64,000 nt of DNA from Spirulina sp034932185 (GCF_034932185.1 NZ_JAYGHW010000006.1:47073-111072); one strand, 5' to 3'. Positions 26,220 to 36,129 are shown, counted from the first letter of the stretch. Notes: generated from the sequence alone by a model not told the origin. Numbers and translations are program-made.

Positions 26220-28427
26220 AGGGGTGATTTGGCGCATATAGTCGCGCCAGAGTTGGGCGGCATCGCCGCTGCTGCCTCGGGTGGGGCTGTTGTTGTCGTT
26301 GCCGAGCCAAATGCCGGTGGTGAGGTTTGCCCCTGGGACGGAGCCGATAAACCAGAGATCAACAAGGCGATCCGTTGTGCCGGTTTTGCCCCCTTCCCCT
26401 AAGCCCAAGGCCGCTCGGCTCCCCGTTCCGCCCTGCACGACGGCCCGGAACATCCGCTGGAGGGTTTGGGCGACCTCAGGACTGACGGCTTGGCGCTGGG
26501 CGCTGCGGTCTTGGCTGGCATCGTAGATGACGCGGCAGGTTTGGAGATCCTCAGGATCGAGACAGTCGCCACTATCTAGCACCCGTTTAATCGTGTGGGG
26601 GCGATGCCATTGGCCATCATTGGCGATCGCCCCATAGGCTCCGGTCATTTCCAACACATTGGTTTCACTCTCCCCCAACACTAAACCGGGGGAAGGCCGC
26701 AGGGGCGATCGCACCCCCAAATTTCGCGCCATGGCGATCATGTTCTCCATCCCCGCATCCTGAGCCACCCGGATCGCTACGGCATTCTCCGATTGCGCCA
26801 TGCCCCGATCCATATTGATCGCCCCACTGCTGCGCTCACAACCCCGATAGCGTTGCCCCTCCCAAGTGACGGGACTGCAATCGTAGGTTTTGCTGGCGGG
26901 GATGCCTTGGGCGAGGGCGGCGGCGTAGGCGAAGAGCTTAAACGTGGAACCCGGTTGCCGTTGGGCAGAGGTGGCGCGGTTAAATTGGCTTTGCTTGTAA
27001 TCCACACCCCCCACCAGGGCCACCACTTCCCCCGTGCGATAATCGAGGGTGACAATCGCCCCCTGCTCAAACCCCAAACCCCGCTCTACCAAAGCCTTAA
27101 GCGCTTTTTCCGCTGCCGCCTGTTTCTCCACATCGAGGCCCGTTTCAACAATAAAATTGCCTTCTCGGGCCAGGCTCTCCCCCAGGCGTTGATGGAGTTC
27201 GGTGAAAATGTGGCTGTAGAAATAGGGGGCGATCGTGCTGCTGAGGATTTCTGTGGCGGTGGGGCTGATTTCAATGCGCGATCGCCGGGCCTGATTGGCT
27301 TCTGCCTGGGAAATCATCCCCAATTGAGCCATGCGCTCAATGACGCGATCGCGCAACTGCACCGCTGTATCATAGTCCTGCACAGGGTTATAACTATTGG
27401 GGGCTGGCAGGATTGCCACCAAGGTTGCTGCTTCAACTAAGCTGACATCGGCGGCGGATTTATCAAAATAAAACTGGGCGGCATCCTCAAAGCCATAGCT
27501 CCCCACGCCTAAATAGACGCGGTTGAGGTAGTTGCGCAGTAATTCATCTTTGCTGTAGAACGTTTCCAGTTTTAAGGCCACAATGGCCTCGCGAATTTTC
27601 CGCCCTGCCGTATTGGAGCGGCCCACATAATCGGGGTAAAGGCTGCGGGCTAATTGTTGGGTGACGGTGCTGGCCCCTTGGGCAATGCCCCGCCGTTGGA
27701 AGTTCACCACCACCGCCCGCAAAATCCCCAAAGGATCAACCCCCAAATGCCAATGAAAACGGCTATCTTCGGAGGCGATCACTGCTTGGGGGAGGTAGGG
27801 GGAGAAGTCTCGCAGGCGTTTTAATTCTTGGTGCGATCGCGTGGGTAGTTGTCGCAGGGGGGTTTCCCCATCGCGGGCATAGACCATCACGGGCCCCTCT
27901 ACGCCGGAGGGGAGGGGATAAATGGGGATTTTCAGCCATTCAATGCCAATGGCGATGACGACCAAGCCGACGATCCCCCCCATACCACCGAGGCCATATT
28001 GTAAGCCCCGCACCCATTTCGGCGGCGGGTTATGGTAGCGCAACTGTACCCCTTCGGCGAGTTCCGGCGGCCCCAATGTCAACACATCCCCATGGCGGAG
28101 CATCAGGGTTTTGAGGCGACGACGACCCAAATAAATGCCGTTGGTGGATTTTTCATCTTTGATGATGAATTGGCGGGGTTGGGCGGGGTCGCGGCTGAGG
28201 GAGAGGTGAACTTGGCTGACGACGGGGTTCCGGACGACGATATCCGTTTGGCTGGAACTGCGCCCTAGGAGGTAGCGATCGCCGACGAGGGGATGGGTTT
28301 GGGCTTGGTCAGTGTCGGCGGTTTGTACCCAAAGTTCTGGCACACGCGCCCCCGGTTTGAGGGCCGGGGGGGCATTGAACCGTTGGACAAATTGGGTGAC
28401 AAATTGGGTGATCGGGTTGGCAGGCAT
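26217..28427 (-). CDS. FHA-domain class A penicillin-binding protein
   Basis: A 736-residue bifunctional peptidoglycan synthase. An N-terminal FHA domain (about residues 48-115: RYLLGRSSSQTDIVVRNPVV and STNGIYLGRRRL, with the Gly-Arg, Ser and Asn of phospho-Thr binding) lies in the cytoplasm. A membrane helix (about 142-162) leads to the transglycosylase (VIASEDSRFHWHLGVDP, with catalytic Glu; STVTQQLARSL). The transpeptidase has STFK (QRQPGSTFKLFAYAAAL), SEN and KTG (GGKTGTTDRLVD). The FHA domain suggests control by a Ser/Thr kinase. Fusion of FHA to PBP1A is a cyanobacterial trait. Confidence 0.93.
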   Translation of the reverse strand: MPANPITQFVTQFVQRFNAPPALKPGARVPELWVQTADTDQAQTHPLVGDRYLLGRSSSQTDIVVRNPVVSQVHLSLSRDPAQPRQFIIKDEKSTNGIYLGRRRLKTLMLRHGDVLTLGPPELAEGVQLRYHNPPPKWVRGLQYGLGGMGGIVGLVVIAIGIEWLKIPIYPLPSGVEGPVMVYARDGETPLRQLPTRSHQELKRLRDFSPYLPQAVIASEDSRFHWHLGVDPLGILRAVVVNFQRRGIAQGASTVTQQLARSLYPDYVGRSNTAGRKIREAIVALKLETFYSKDELLRNYLNRVYLGVGSYGFEDAAQFYFDKSAADVSLVEAATLVAILPAPNSYNPVQDYDTAVQLRDRVIERMAQLGMISQAEANQARRSRIEISPTATEILSSTIAPYFYSHIFTELHQRLGESLAREGNFIVETGLDVEKQAAAEKALKALVERGLGFEQGAIVTLDYRTGEVVALVGGVDYKQSQFNRATSAQRQPGSTFKLFAYAAALAQGIPASKTYDCSPVTWEGQRYRGCERSSGAINMDRGMAQSENAVAIRVAQDAGMENMIAMARNLGVRSPLRPSPGLVLGESETNVLEMTGAYGAIANDGQWHRPHTIKRVLDSGDCLDPEDLQTCRVIYDASQDRSAQRQAVSPEVAQTLQRMFRAVVQGGTGSRAALGLGEGGKTGTTDRLVDLWFIGSVPGANLTTGIWLGNDNNSPTRGSSGDAAQLWRDYMRQITP

Positions 28428-28572
28428 AGCGGATTCAATTCCCTAGGATCAGGGTTTTTCTATTCCTATTATGCCAGTCCGGTTTGCAGAAGGAGTGAGG
28501 AGGGAGGAGTGAGACGGGGGCAGAAAATCTGAATTTCCCTTTATTTCCCTCTCCCCTCTTTTCTGCTCCGCG

Positions 28573-29271
28573 TTAGATTGAGGGGTTTGGGTTGCTGTTT
28601 TGCTCTTGGTAAAATTTGACTTTATTCGTCAAGTCAATTTGACGATACAAATCCACCAGTTCATCATAAATCACTTTTGTTCCCCCCAATTCCTCAAGAT
28701 GGGTTTCTAGGACAGCAATGGCATCATTGAATAGGAAATGTTGTTCATAGATTGCGGCAATGGCTAAGGCTTCTTCTTGGGGCGTTAAATCGCGGCTGAG
28801 GGTGGCTATGGCTCCTTGAATGTCCTGCTCTTGTTCTGTGTTTAACCAGATGAAGGATGCCCGATCTTGATGCTCTCCATCATGGGTACTGACGATGACG
28901 GAATATTCTTCTCCCCGTACTAAGTTTTCACCGTTATAGGTCACAAAGGGATCAGTGGTTTCGGTCTGCCACTGAAGATTTGGCCCTTGAATTTTGACAA
29001 GATAGCGGGTTGCTCCTTCGACTTGATACCACCGAATCAGGGGGCGATCGCTCAAAATATAGCTATTACGCGGGCTAATAATATGGGGCGTATTGGGATC
29101 TAAATCACCACGGGGACAATCCCCATTTTCATCACATTCTGGGGGTCTTGTCTCTGGAGATTGGGCAAATACTGGAAACGAATTTGTCCAGGAAACACCC
29201 TGAAACAGCAAGAGGGAAGCCCCCAAAAAGCCCCCGAACATCTTTACCCCTGAATAATGCAGTGAAACCAT
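28573..29271 (-). CDS. Secreted protein of the CHAT/DUF1822 operon
   Basis: A 232-residue exported protein, last gene of a four-gene operon. An N-terminal hydrophobic stretch (MFGGFLGASLLLFQGVSW) and FAQSPETRPP look like a signal. The middle (about 65-145) is a beta-sandwich-like domain (LIRWYQVEGATRYLVKIQGP, SFIWLNTEQ), of the kind found in DUF928 proteins. The C-terminal part (about 150-225) is a helical, TPR-like stretch (EQHFLFNDAIAVLETHLEEL). Its ATG follows the CHAT stop by two bases and its ribosome site (AGGAG) overlaps that stop. No family name is known to me. Confidence 0.75.
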   Translation of the reverse strand: MVSLHYSGVKMFGGFLGASLLLFQGVSWTNSFPVFAQSPETRPPECDENGDCPRGDLDPNTPHIISPRNSYILSDRPLIRWYQVEGATRYLVKIQGPNLQWQTETTDPFVTYNGENLVRGEEYSVIVSTHDGEHQDRASFIWLNTEQEQDIQGAIATLSRDLTPQEEALAIAAIYEQHFLFNDAIAVLETHLEELGGTKVIYDELVDLYRQIDLTNKVKFYQEQNSNPNPSI

Positions 29272-29273
29272 AA

Positions 29274-31067
29274 CTACTCCTGTAATTGATCAAGATAATC
29301 TTCTGCAAATTTAGACCACTCTAATTCTTCAATGCGGTCTTTATAGGTATGAGCGACACAAACTTGAAAATGTTCCCCAATTTCTGACTTTAAATTTTCT
29401 GGATTTTCTTTCAACTTAACTCGCCCTAATAAACAATGGGCTGCTCCCATTTGAGGACGATATACTAGAGACTTTTCAAGTGCAATTCGTGCTTTTTGGA
29501 AATGCTCCTGTTCATAATAAATCCAACCATAGTTCTTATAAATTGAATACTTCACAGTATTTGATAGATTCTTGATTTGCTGACAGCCATGTAGTAAAGA
29601 TTCAGCTTCTGATAGTTGATCTGCATGAATGAGCCGAACAGCTTTCCCAGTACAAGCCGCAGCATCGCCTAACGCTACAGCAATATCAAGGTGATGATCT
29701 CGCTTAGGATAATCTTTGATTTTTTCATAGAATCGGGATAAATTATTGTGGACTGAGCCATTACGATTATTTAACCTCAGTGCAATATCTAAATTCTGCT
29801 TGGCACAAATCAAATCGCTCTGATTGATACAATTCGACGCTTGTTTGTTAAAGTAGGCGGCAAGATTGGGTTTAATCATCGAAAAACTCAAAACCAAAGC
29901 CCCTAGCATGACGCTAACGATCCTGACGGGAAAACGTTTGATCTCAGCTTTGATCGGTGAAGGCTTGGGGGGAGCGTGGAGATCGGCCCAGGTGAGATCG
30001 GCGGCTTCCGGTTGTTGACAGAGTACCGGCAACCAACTAGCACAAGGGTAATCCTGCTCTAAATGGTGGAGCCGCTCCTGGGCTTCCCGTACCGCTAAAG
30101 TTAAGGGTTTTGGGTCTGTGGGATCAGCAAAAGCCGTCAGGAAATAATCGAGGAAATATTGCGCCGCTGCATCGGGAATCCGCTCCCGCATCACAATAAT
30201 CGCCGGTAAATTGAGATCCGCTAAATCTTGGGCCAACTTCAACCCATCACAGGAATTAAAAATGGCTAACTTTAAACCCTTTTCAATCGCTTTACTCAAG
30301 GCAAATTTAAGATCGGCAATGGTTACACTCTCAAATTCATTGAGAAAAAATTCCCCCTGCGGCCCCGTGCTAGAACTGTGGCCCGCAAAAAACAAAATAT
30401 TCGGGCTTTGCTCCCAAAGTTTTTCCCCCAAAACCTTGCGAGATATTGCAACCAGTGGCGGTAAAATTTCCGCATCCGGCGGTAACTTATCCTGCAATAA
30501 CCACAGATCCGCCTGAATATTAATCCCCGTACTATCCCCCAACACCGCCAACACCCTCACGCGAGATTGAGAAGAAGCATAGGGTAGGGAATGCGATCGC
30601 CTCGGTAAACTCAAACTCACCCCCCCATAGGGATAGCGCTGAAAAAGATTACAGAGATGCCAAGGCAACCATTGCAAAACCGGGTTTTGGGTATGGATCA
30701 CAAACCGCACCCGATCTGTCCTATTGAGATGATCGAGCAACTCCTCCCGAATCGGTTGAAACTCTGGGGAATGATCCAACCAATCATTTAACCCTTGGGT
30801 GAAATCCACCGCTGCATCCCGAATCGAAATGTGCGTCACTTCATCAAGGGCTTCTAAACCTCGAAAACCGCGATAGGCCAAATGGCATTGTTGCCGATAA
30901 CTGTCCCGTAAACTTTCATAAATGTGTAACAAGACCGGATCGGGGGGCAATGCACCATCGATTTCCGTGAGCGTTTCGCTGGCGGTATAAATCCGTAAAT
31001 GCAGAGCAAACCCTACTGCTAAATTGCCCCCTTGCCCAAACCGTAAAACCACCTGCTTCATTGTCAT
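29274..31067 (-). CDS. Membrane-anchored CHAT-domain protease with TPRs
   Basis: A 597-residue protein. The N-terminal CHAT domain (about 85-350) is a caspase-like peptidase: His230 in ILFFAGHSSS and Cys273 in IFNSCDGLKL form the dyad. PAIIVMRERIPDAAAQYFLD is the usual CHAT end. One membrane helix (about 381-398, VRIVSVMLGALVLSFSM) follows, then TPR-like helices (410-590), including YGWIYYEQEHFQKARIALEK. This places the protease in the cytoplasm and the TPRs outside. It starts nine bases after the DUF1822 gene. CHAT proteases cut specific partners; the substrate here is unknown. Confidence 0.88.
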   Translation of the reverse strand: MTMKQVVLRFGQGGNLAVGFALHLRIYTASETLTEIDGALPPDPVLLHIYESLRDSYRQQCHLAYRGFRGLEALDEVTHISIRDAAVDFTQGLNDWLDHSPEFQPIREELLDHLNRTDRVRFVIHTQNPVLQWLPWHLCNLFQRYPYGGVSLSLPRRSHSLPYASSQSRVRVLAVLGDSTGINIQADLWLLQDKLPPDAEILPPLVAISRKVLGEKLWEQSPNILFFAGHSSSTGPQGEFFLNEFESVTIADLKFALSKAIEKGLKLAIFNSCDGLKLAQDLADLNLPAIIVMRERIPDAAAQYFLDYFLTAFADPTDPKPLTLAVREAQERLHHLEQDYPCASWLPVLCQQPEAADLTWADLHAPPKPSPIKAEIKRFPVRIVSVMLGALVLSFSMIKPNLAAYFNKQASNCINQSDLICAKQNLDIALRLNNRNGSVHNNLSRFYEKIKDYPKRDHHLDIAVALGDAAACTGKAVRLIHADQLSEAESLLHGCQQIKNLSNTVKYSIYKNYGWIYYEQEHFQKARIALEKSLVYRPQMGAAHCLLGRVKLKENPENLKSEIGEHFQVCVAHTYKDRIEELEWSKFAEDYLDQLQE

Positions 31068-31076
31068 CTTTACCCC

Positions 31077-32516
31077 CTAAACTTGGAAGGTTTCCCGGAC
31101 TTGATGATCGCCAAAAACGACAACAACCGTAAAGCGATCGCCCCCATTGGCCCGCAATGCTAATTGTAAGGCCTGATCCTGACCCCGCGATCGCACTTCC
31201 TGAAATATCACCCCCTCCCCATCTTCAATGATTAACTGAATATCTGGGGGTAACGTGGCGCGATCGCCAATGGGGTTTAAGCGCATTTGAATATTGGTTT
31301 TCTCCCCCTCCGGCAACAGCGTCAACACCAACACCACCGGGGATTCCCCCACCTGCAAGCCCAAATCCAACACCTTGCCCCGACGAATCCCCGCCGCCGG
31401 ATGGCTGGGGTCAATTTTCCCCAAACTCACCGCCGCCTGCCGTCGCAAATCCGCATCGGTTGTACTAGCTTGAAACGCCACCAGAGCGGCGATCGCCTCC
31501 CCATCCCCCTGGCCAATTTGCCCCAACAGATAAATGGCTGATAATTGCGTCTCCTTATCCACCGCCGAGCGTAACACCTCCACCACCCCCGGCACCGCAT
31601 CGGGAAACCAAGACCCCGTTTGCAGACGATAATCTCCCCCAAAGCGATAGGCCAGGGACATTTCCGAACTGTGGAAATTCTGGGCAATCTCCTCTAAACT
31701 TTGCCAACCTTGGTTAATCGCCTGCTCAATTTCCCCCTGCCGTTGCTTCAGCCAACGACCCAAGGACAAAATTCGCGGCCCGAAACTGGCTTGCTCCATT
31801 CGTTCCCGGTAGAGTTGCGATCGCCAAGCCGCCACCGAAAACAAGCTCCCCCACTGCTCAAAGGGCAACCCTAAACGCGGCTCCGTAACCGGGACACAAT
31901 CCTGTAATAATTGCGCCTGCACCGCAGGCAAAAACTGCGGCACCGCCGAAACCCGGCTCCAACGGCGGCCAAACAGCCGCTGACCCAGGAACAGTAAATA
32001 CAAATCGGGAATGAAAGCTTGGCGATCTAAGCAATAACACCGCTCTTCATTACGATGACCCTCCCGCACCATCCCATGGGTGGCATAGCCCACCACCGCC
32101 AACCAACTCTCCGCCGGATCCGGCTCTAAATGCAACTCCACCGCCAAATAGTAATCCGCCACAAAGGCCGGTAAATCCACCCATTCCTGGGGAATCAACC
32201 AAGTATCGAGATCCTCCGTTTCCGTCGCAAACAGCGCTAAACGCACCTCCCCCCACTGCAACGCGGCCCCCCCCACGCCTTCCCAGAAAGCAGGCTGCTC
32301 TGAAGGCGGCAACCAAGGCGTAATTGCTTCCGGGCGATGGGTCTGCAACCACGACATTAACGTTTCTAAGGCGATCTGGTGGTGGTAGGCTTGCCAGGCT
32401 GCCAATGGCGTGGACTGGCGCTCCATCAGGGTTTCCGCCGAGGCGATCGCACCCGGGGCAATATCCAAAATCAAAGGCTGGGGCTGGGCAGGCATGGGGG
32501 ATTGCATTGACAACAT
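31077..32516 (-). CDS. DUF1822 family protein with HEAT-like repeats
   Basis: A 479-residue protein of the DUF1822 family, which is confined to cyanobacteria. The N-terminal part (about 55-200) contains the WLVAVVGYATH-like stretch and EERCYCLDRQAF. In the middle are HEAT-like helices (VVEVLRSAVDKETQLSAIYL, DLRRQAAVSLGKIDPSHPAA). The C-terminal domain (about 385-478) is beta-rich (VVLVLTLLPEGEKTNIQMRL, FTVVVVFGDHQVRETF). AAGGAG nine bases before the ATG at 32516 fixes the start; a GTG at 32555 is less likely. No activity is known. It sits between the sigma-like and CHAT genes. Confidence 0.85.
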   Translation of the reverse strand: MLSMQSPMPAQPQPLILDIAPGAIASAETLMERQSTPLAAWQAYHHQIALETLMSWLQTHRPEAITPWLPPSEQPAFWEGVGGAALQWGEVRLALFATETEDLDTWLIPQEWVDLPAFVADYYLAVELHLEPDPAESWLAVVGYATHGMVREGHRNEERCYCLDRQAFIPDLYLLFLGQRLFGRRWSRVSAVPQFLPAVQAQLLQDCVPVTEPRLGLPFEQWGSLFSVAAWRSQLYRERMEQASFGPRILSLGRWLKQRQGEIEQAINQGWQSLEEIAQNFHSSEMSLAYRFGGDYRLQTGSWFPDAVPGVVEVLRSAVDKETQLSAIYLLGQIGQGDGEAIAALVAFQASTTDADLRRQAAVSLGKIDPSHPAAGIRRGKVLDLGLQVGESPVVLVLTLLPEGEKTNIQMRLNPIGDRATLPPDIQLIIEDGEGVIFQEVRSRGQDQALQLALRANGGDRFTVVVVFGDHQVRETFQV

Positions 32517-32577
32517 CTGGATTGATCTCCTTAATATCACATTTGTTTTGATCACACCGAGGGAAAAAGGGCTGAAC

Positions 32578-33819
32578 TTAGGCGCGTAATTCTACTTCCC
32601 AAGCTTGAAAAACCTGCCCCATTTTTTTGATCATCGCTGGCGTTAAAGCTTCCAACTCAAAAATAATTTTCAGTTGGGACTGAAACCAAGCTTGTAACTG
32701 GTTGATCAACCACAGATCCAGAGTAGATACAACCATCGGATCAAAGTTTTGTTTCAGTACAAACTCATAAATCCAGTCCTGATAGTATTGTCTTAGGAGC
32801 GGATCTAAACTTTTATGCTGTTTTTGAGCCATATTTTGAAAATTGGCATTTTTTTCCGGCGGCTGTTCCCCCCAGCTTTCCCCAAATTGGTCTTGAATTT
32901 CCTGAGCAAACAGCGTTAAACAGGCTAAAAATAGTTCAATTTTAAAGGTTTGCAGTTTGCGGGAGAGGCTAGTTTGGAACAGGGGCTGATGATTGTACTG
33001 GAGAATTTGCACGGTTCCCGATTGACCAATATTTAAACCATAACCGATCAACATCATGTCCCAGAGGGTGAGGGTGGTGGGTGGGATGGGGACTTTGGGC
33101 TGGGCGTTGCGATCCTGCGCCAACTGCTGTAGCCGTTGCTCCACCATTTGATACACTTGGTTTTGCTGCACCTTTTGTTGTCGGTGGGCCTCCTCCCGCT
33201 CAAACTCTTGTTCTAGCTCAGGGCGCGATCGCTCTCGTTGGTTTTCCGTATTCGGCTCTTCGAGGGAATAAATCATTGGGGGCGTTTGCCAATGGCTGGG
33301 CCCCAGTTTGCGATGGAAGACATCGCGGCTGCGGTGGTATAAAAGTTGATTCACATATTTGCGATAGCTGCACCGGGGATCAAAGTGTTTAAAACTTTTC
33401 CTCGCCTTCGCCAGATCCGTCAATGGCTCACAGACAACATCGAAAATTTCCGACCAACTAAACAGATGGCGGGGCAGTTTACGACTCATAAACCACTTGC
33501 GGCTAAGGTAATAACAATCTTCTTGGTAAAAGCACCAAAGGTGATGGAGGGCAAGCTGTTGCTCGGTTCCATTCAGGGATTCACCCGTCACGCCATCCAC
33601 AAAATAAGTCACCCATTCCACCACATCCCAATCCGGCTGGGTGGCCCTCAGGGTGCGGTAATGCTCAACCCAGCGTTTTTCCGACTGCCAACGGCTGATA
33701 TAGTCATATCGCCCGGCGGTTGTGCTGTTGGGGCTAAACTCCAGGAAACTCGAAAACTGCTGCTCTGGGTGCTTCCCCCGTTTGGGGGGCGACCAAGGCA
33801 ATTCATAATCACGGTTCAT
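32578..33819 (-). CDS. Divergent sigma-70-like protein, first gene of the CHAT operon
   Basis: A 413-residue protein. Residues about 110-175 resemble sigma factor region 2: LTDLAKARKSFKHFDPRCSY then RKYVNQLLYHRSRDVFHRK, as in ECF sigma factors (FDP...W...RNxxxD). A Gln/Glu-rich coiled part (about 190-225) and a helical C-terminus follow. A clear region 4 helix-turn-helix is not seen. GAGGAG lies 11 bases before the ATG at 33819; a GTG one codon up is possible, and the frame is open to 33987. I infer a sigma-like regulator or a derived protein. It leads the operon and is divergent from uvrC. Confidence 0.65.
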   Translation of the reverse strand: MNRDYELPWSPPKRGKHPEQQFSSFLEFSPNSTTAGRYDYISRWQSEKRWVEHYRTLRATQPDWDVVEWVTYFVDGVTGESLNGTEQQLALHHLWCFYQEDCYYLSRKWFMSRKLPRHLFSWSEIFDVVCEPLTDLAKARKSFKHFDPRCSYRKYVNQLLYHRSRDVFHRKLGPSHWQTPPMIYSLEEPNTENQRERSRPELEQEFEREEAHRQQKVQQNQVYQMVEQRLQQLAQDRNAQPKVPIPPTTLTLWDMMLIGYGLNIGQSGTVQILQYNHQPLFQTSLSRKLQTFKIELFLACLTLFAQEIQDQFGESWGEQPPEKNANFQNMAQKQHKSLDPLLRQYYQDWIYEFVLKQNFDPMVVSTLDLWLINQLQAWFQSQLKIIFELEALTPAMIKKMGQVFQAWEVELRA

Positions 33820-34072
33820 CACCCGTTCAACTCCTCTGCTTGCATCATCTCTGTTCTGATGACCCCAGATCGGGCCTATCTCCTTATCTAGGGAGGATCC
33901 AATATTTTTATGCAGATAAAACCGGAGGATGGGGAAAATCACCGTTCCGCCAGCCGCGCTCTGCCTCGGCATTAGCCCCCGACTCAAGGAGTAGCCAGCG
34001 AGGGGAACTTCAGGCCTATGCTACCCTAGATCTTTAGGTATTTCCCCCGGTTTTTCCCTTGAGATTCCCCCG

Positions 34073-35956
34073 ATGCCGAGCCGCGCTAGCGTCCCTATTG
34101 CCCCGATCTTCCATGATCCCGATCGCCTCGCCCAGCGCTTAAAGGAAATTCCCCCAGAGCCGGGGGTGTATTTAATGCGCGATCGCACCGATGGGATTTT
34201 GTATATTGGCAAGTCGAAAAAATTGCGATCGCGGGTGCGTTCCTATTTTCGTGATGGGCAGCGGTTGAGCGATCGCATTGCGATGATGGTGCGCCAAGTG
34301 GTGGAGATTGAATTTATTGTCACTGATAGCGAGGCGGAGGCCTTAGCCTTAGAAGCTAACCTGATTAAAACCCATCAACCCTACTTTAACGTCCTCCTCA
34401 AAGATGATAAAAAATACCCCTATGTTTGCATTACCTGGTCTGAAGCCTATCCCCGCATTTTCCTCACCCGTAAACGCCGCGCCACCCAAGCCGCTGACCG
34501 CTATTATGGCCCCTATGTGGACGTGCGATCGCTCCGGGAAACCTTAAGGTTAATTCAGGAGATTTTTCCCCTCCGCCAACGCCGTCGCCCCCTCTTTAAA
34601 GACCGCCCCTGTTTAAATTATGATATTGGCCGTTGTCCAGGGGTTTGCCAATCCTTAATTACCCCAGAAGATTATCATGCCATTGTGCAAAAAGTGGCAA
34701 TGATTTTTCAGGGTAGGAGTGGGGAATTAATTGATCAATTGACCCAACAAATGAACACAGCGGCGGCGGATTTAGCCTTTGAGCAGGCGGCGCGGTTGCG
34801 GGATCAAATCCGGGCTTTGCAATCCCTCCATGGGGAGCAAAAAATGAGCCTCCCTGATGATACGGTGTCACGGGATGCGATCGCCCTCGCCGCCCAAGGG
34901 GAAGATTACGCTGTGCAATTGTTCCAAATGCGGGCGGGAAAATTGGTAGGGCGATTAGGATTTTTTGCCCAAGGGGATGCACCGGGGGCGGTGTTACAGC
35001 GGGTATTAGAGGAGCATTATCGGGGCGTGGATGGGGTGGAAATTCCTCAGGAAATTCTGGTGCAGTATGAGTTACCTCAGGGGGAAATGTTGACGGATTG
35101 GCTCACGGGCCGACGGGGGCGCAAAGTCCAAATTTTCACCCCCCAACGGCAACAAAAGGCGGAATTAATCGAGTTGGTGGAGCGCAATGCCCAGTATGAG
35201 TTAGAGCGGGCCCAACGGTTGAGCGATCGCAACCATACCGCCCTTGAAGATTTAGCCCTGTTGTTGGATTTGCCGGAGCCGCCCCAACGCATCGAAGGTT
35301 ATGATATTTCCCACATTCAGGGGTCGAATGCCGTCGCTTCTCAAGTGGTGTTTATTGCTGGAATGCCTGCTAAACAGCATTATCGCCATTACAAAATCCA
35401 AAACCCAGCGGTACACAATGGCCGCTCCGATGATTTTGCCAGTTTAGCGGAAGTGATGGGCCGGCGATTTCGTCGTTATGGCGATCGCACCTTACCCCGA
35501 CAGGGAGACCCGGATTTTCCCGATTTGGTCTTAATTGATGGGGGCAAAGGACAATTATCGGCAGTGGTGAAGGTGTTGCAACAGTTGGATTTGTTGGAAG
35601 ATTTACGGGTGATCAGTTTAGCGAAACGACGGGAGGAGGTGTTTTTGCCCGGTGCAACAGAACCCCTAGCCACAGAACCGGAGCAGCCAGGGGTCCAATT
35701 ATTGCGGCGGGTGCGGGATGAATCCCATCGATTTGCCCTCGGTTTCCACCGTCAACAACGGTTAAAAGCCAGCAGGCGATCGCAACTAGATCAAATTCCC
35801 GGTTTAGGCTTTCACCGCCAAAAGTTATTGTTAGCCCATTTCCGTTCCGTAGACTATATCCGCGCCGCCTCTGTGGCCCAACTTGAAGCTGTCCCCGGCA
35901 TTGGCCCCCATATTGCCCAAACCATTTATGACTATTTCCATCCGCCTACAGCATAA
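34073..35956 (+). CDS. uvrC: UvrABC system protein C (excinuclease)
   Basis: A 627-residue protein that makes both incisions in nucleotide excision repair. The GIY-YIG nuclease is at the N-terminus (PPEPGVYLMRDRTDGILYIG, Arg in KLRSRVRSYF), then a Cys-rich patch (CLNYDIGRCPGVC) and a UVR domain (DLAFEQAARLRDQIRALQSL) that binds UvrB. The RNase H-like nuclease has GYDISHIQGSNAVASQVVF and DLVLIDGGKGQL. Tandem helix-hairpin-helix motifs end the protein (QIPGLGFHRQKLLLAHF, AVPGIGPHIAQTIYDYF). Full length; starts MPSRASVPIAPIFHDPDRL. Confidence 0.97.
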   Translation: MPSRASVPIAPIFHDPDRLAQRLKEIPPEPGVYLMRDRTDGILYIGKSKKLRSRVRSYFRDGQRLSDRIAMMVRQVVEIEFIVTDSEAEALALEANLIKTHQPYFNVLLKDDKKYPYVCITWSEAYPRIFLTRKRRATQAADRYYGPYVDVRSLRETLRLIQEIFPLRQRRRPLFKDRPCLNYDIGRCPGVCQSLITPEDYHAIVQKVAMIFQGRSGELIDQLTQQMNTAAADLAFEQAARLRDQIRALQSLHGEQKMSLPDDTVSRDAIALAAQGEDYAVQLFQMRAGKLVGRLGFFAQGDAPGAVLQRVLEEHYRGVDGVEIPQEILVQYELPQGEMLTDWLTGRRGRKVQIFTPQRQQKAELIELVERNAQYELERAQRLSDRNHTALEDLALLLDLPEPPQRIEGYDISHIQGSNAVASQVVFIAGMPAKQHYRHYKIQNPAVHNGRSDDFASLAEVMGRRFRRYGDRTLPRQGDPDFPDLVLIDGGKGQLSAVVKVLQQLDLLEDLRVISLAKRREEVFLPGATEPLATEPEQPGVQLLRRVRDESHRFALGFHRQQRLKASRRSQLDQIPGLGFHRQKLLLAHFRSVDYIRAASVAQLEAVPGIGPHIAQTIYDYFHPPTA

Positions 35957-35958
35957 TA

Positions 35959-36005
35959 TAGGGGCGCAAATTTTTTGTGCCGTAGGCTTACGCCAACGCC
36001 CCTAC
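35959..36005. repeat. Long variant of the GTAGGGGCG repeat, inverted
   Basis: In reverse complement this reads GTAGGGGCGTTGGCGTAAGC, CTACGGCACAAAAAATTTGC and GCCCCTA, which matches the copies at 10597 and 46357. It follows the uvrC stop directly and could end its transcript. Confidence 0.7.
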
Positions 36006-36129
36006 AGCGATTAACGGGACAACTAAATTCCCTATAATATCAACAGCAGTCCGGCTGAAACCGATGGGGCGATCGAACGCTTTCATCCATCCCTCAGCAA
36101 TCCCATTCCCCTGAATCAGGAGATTATTA

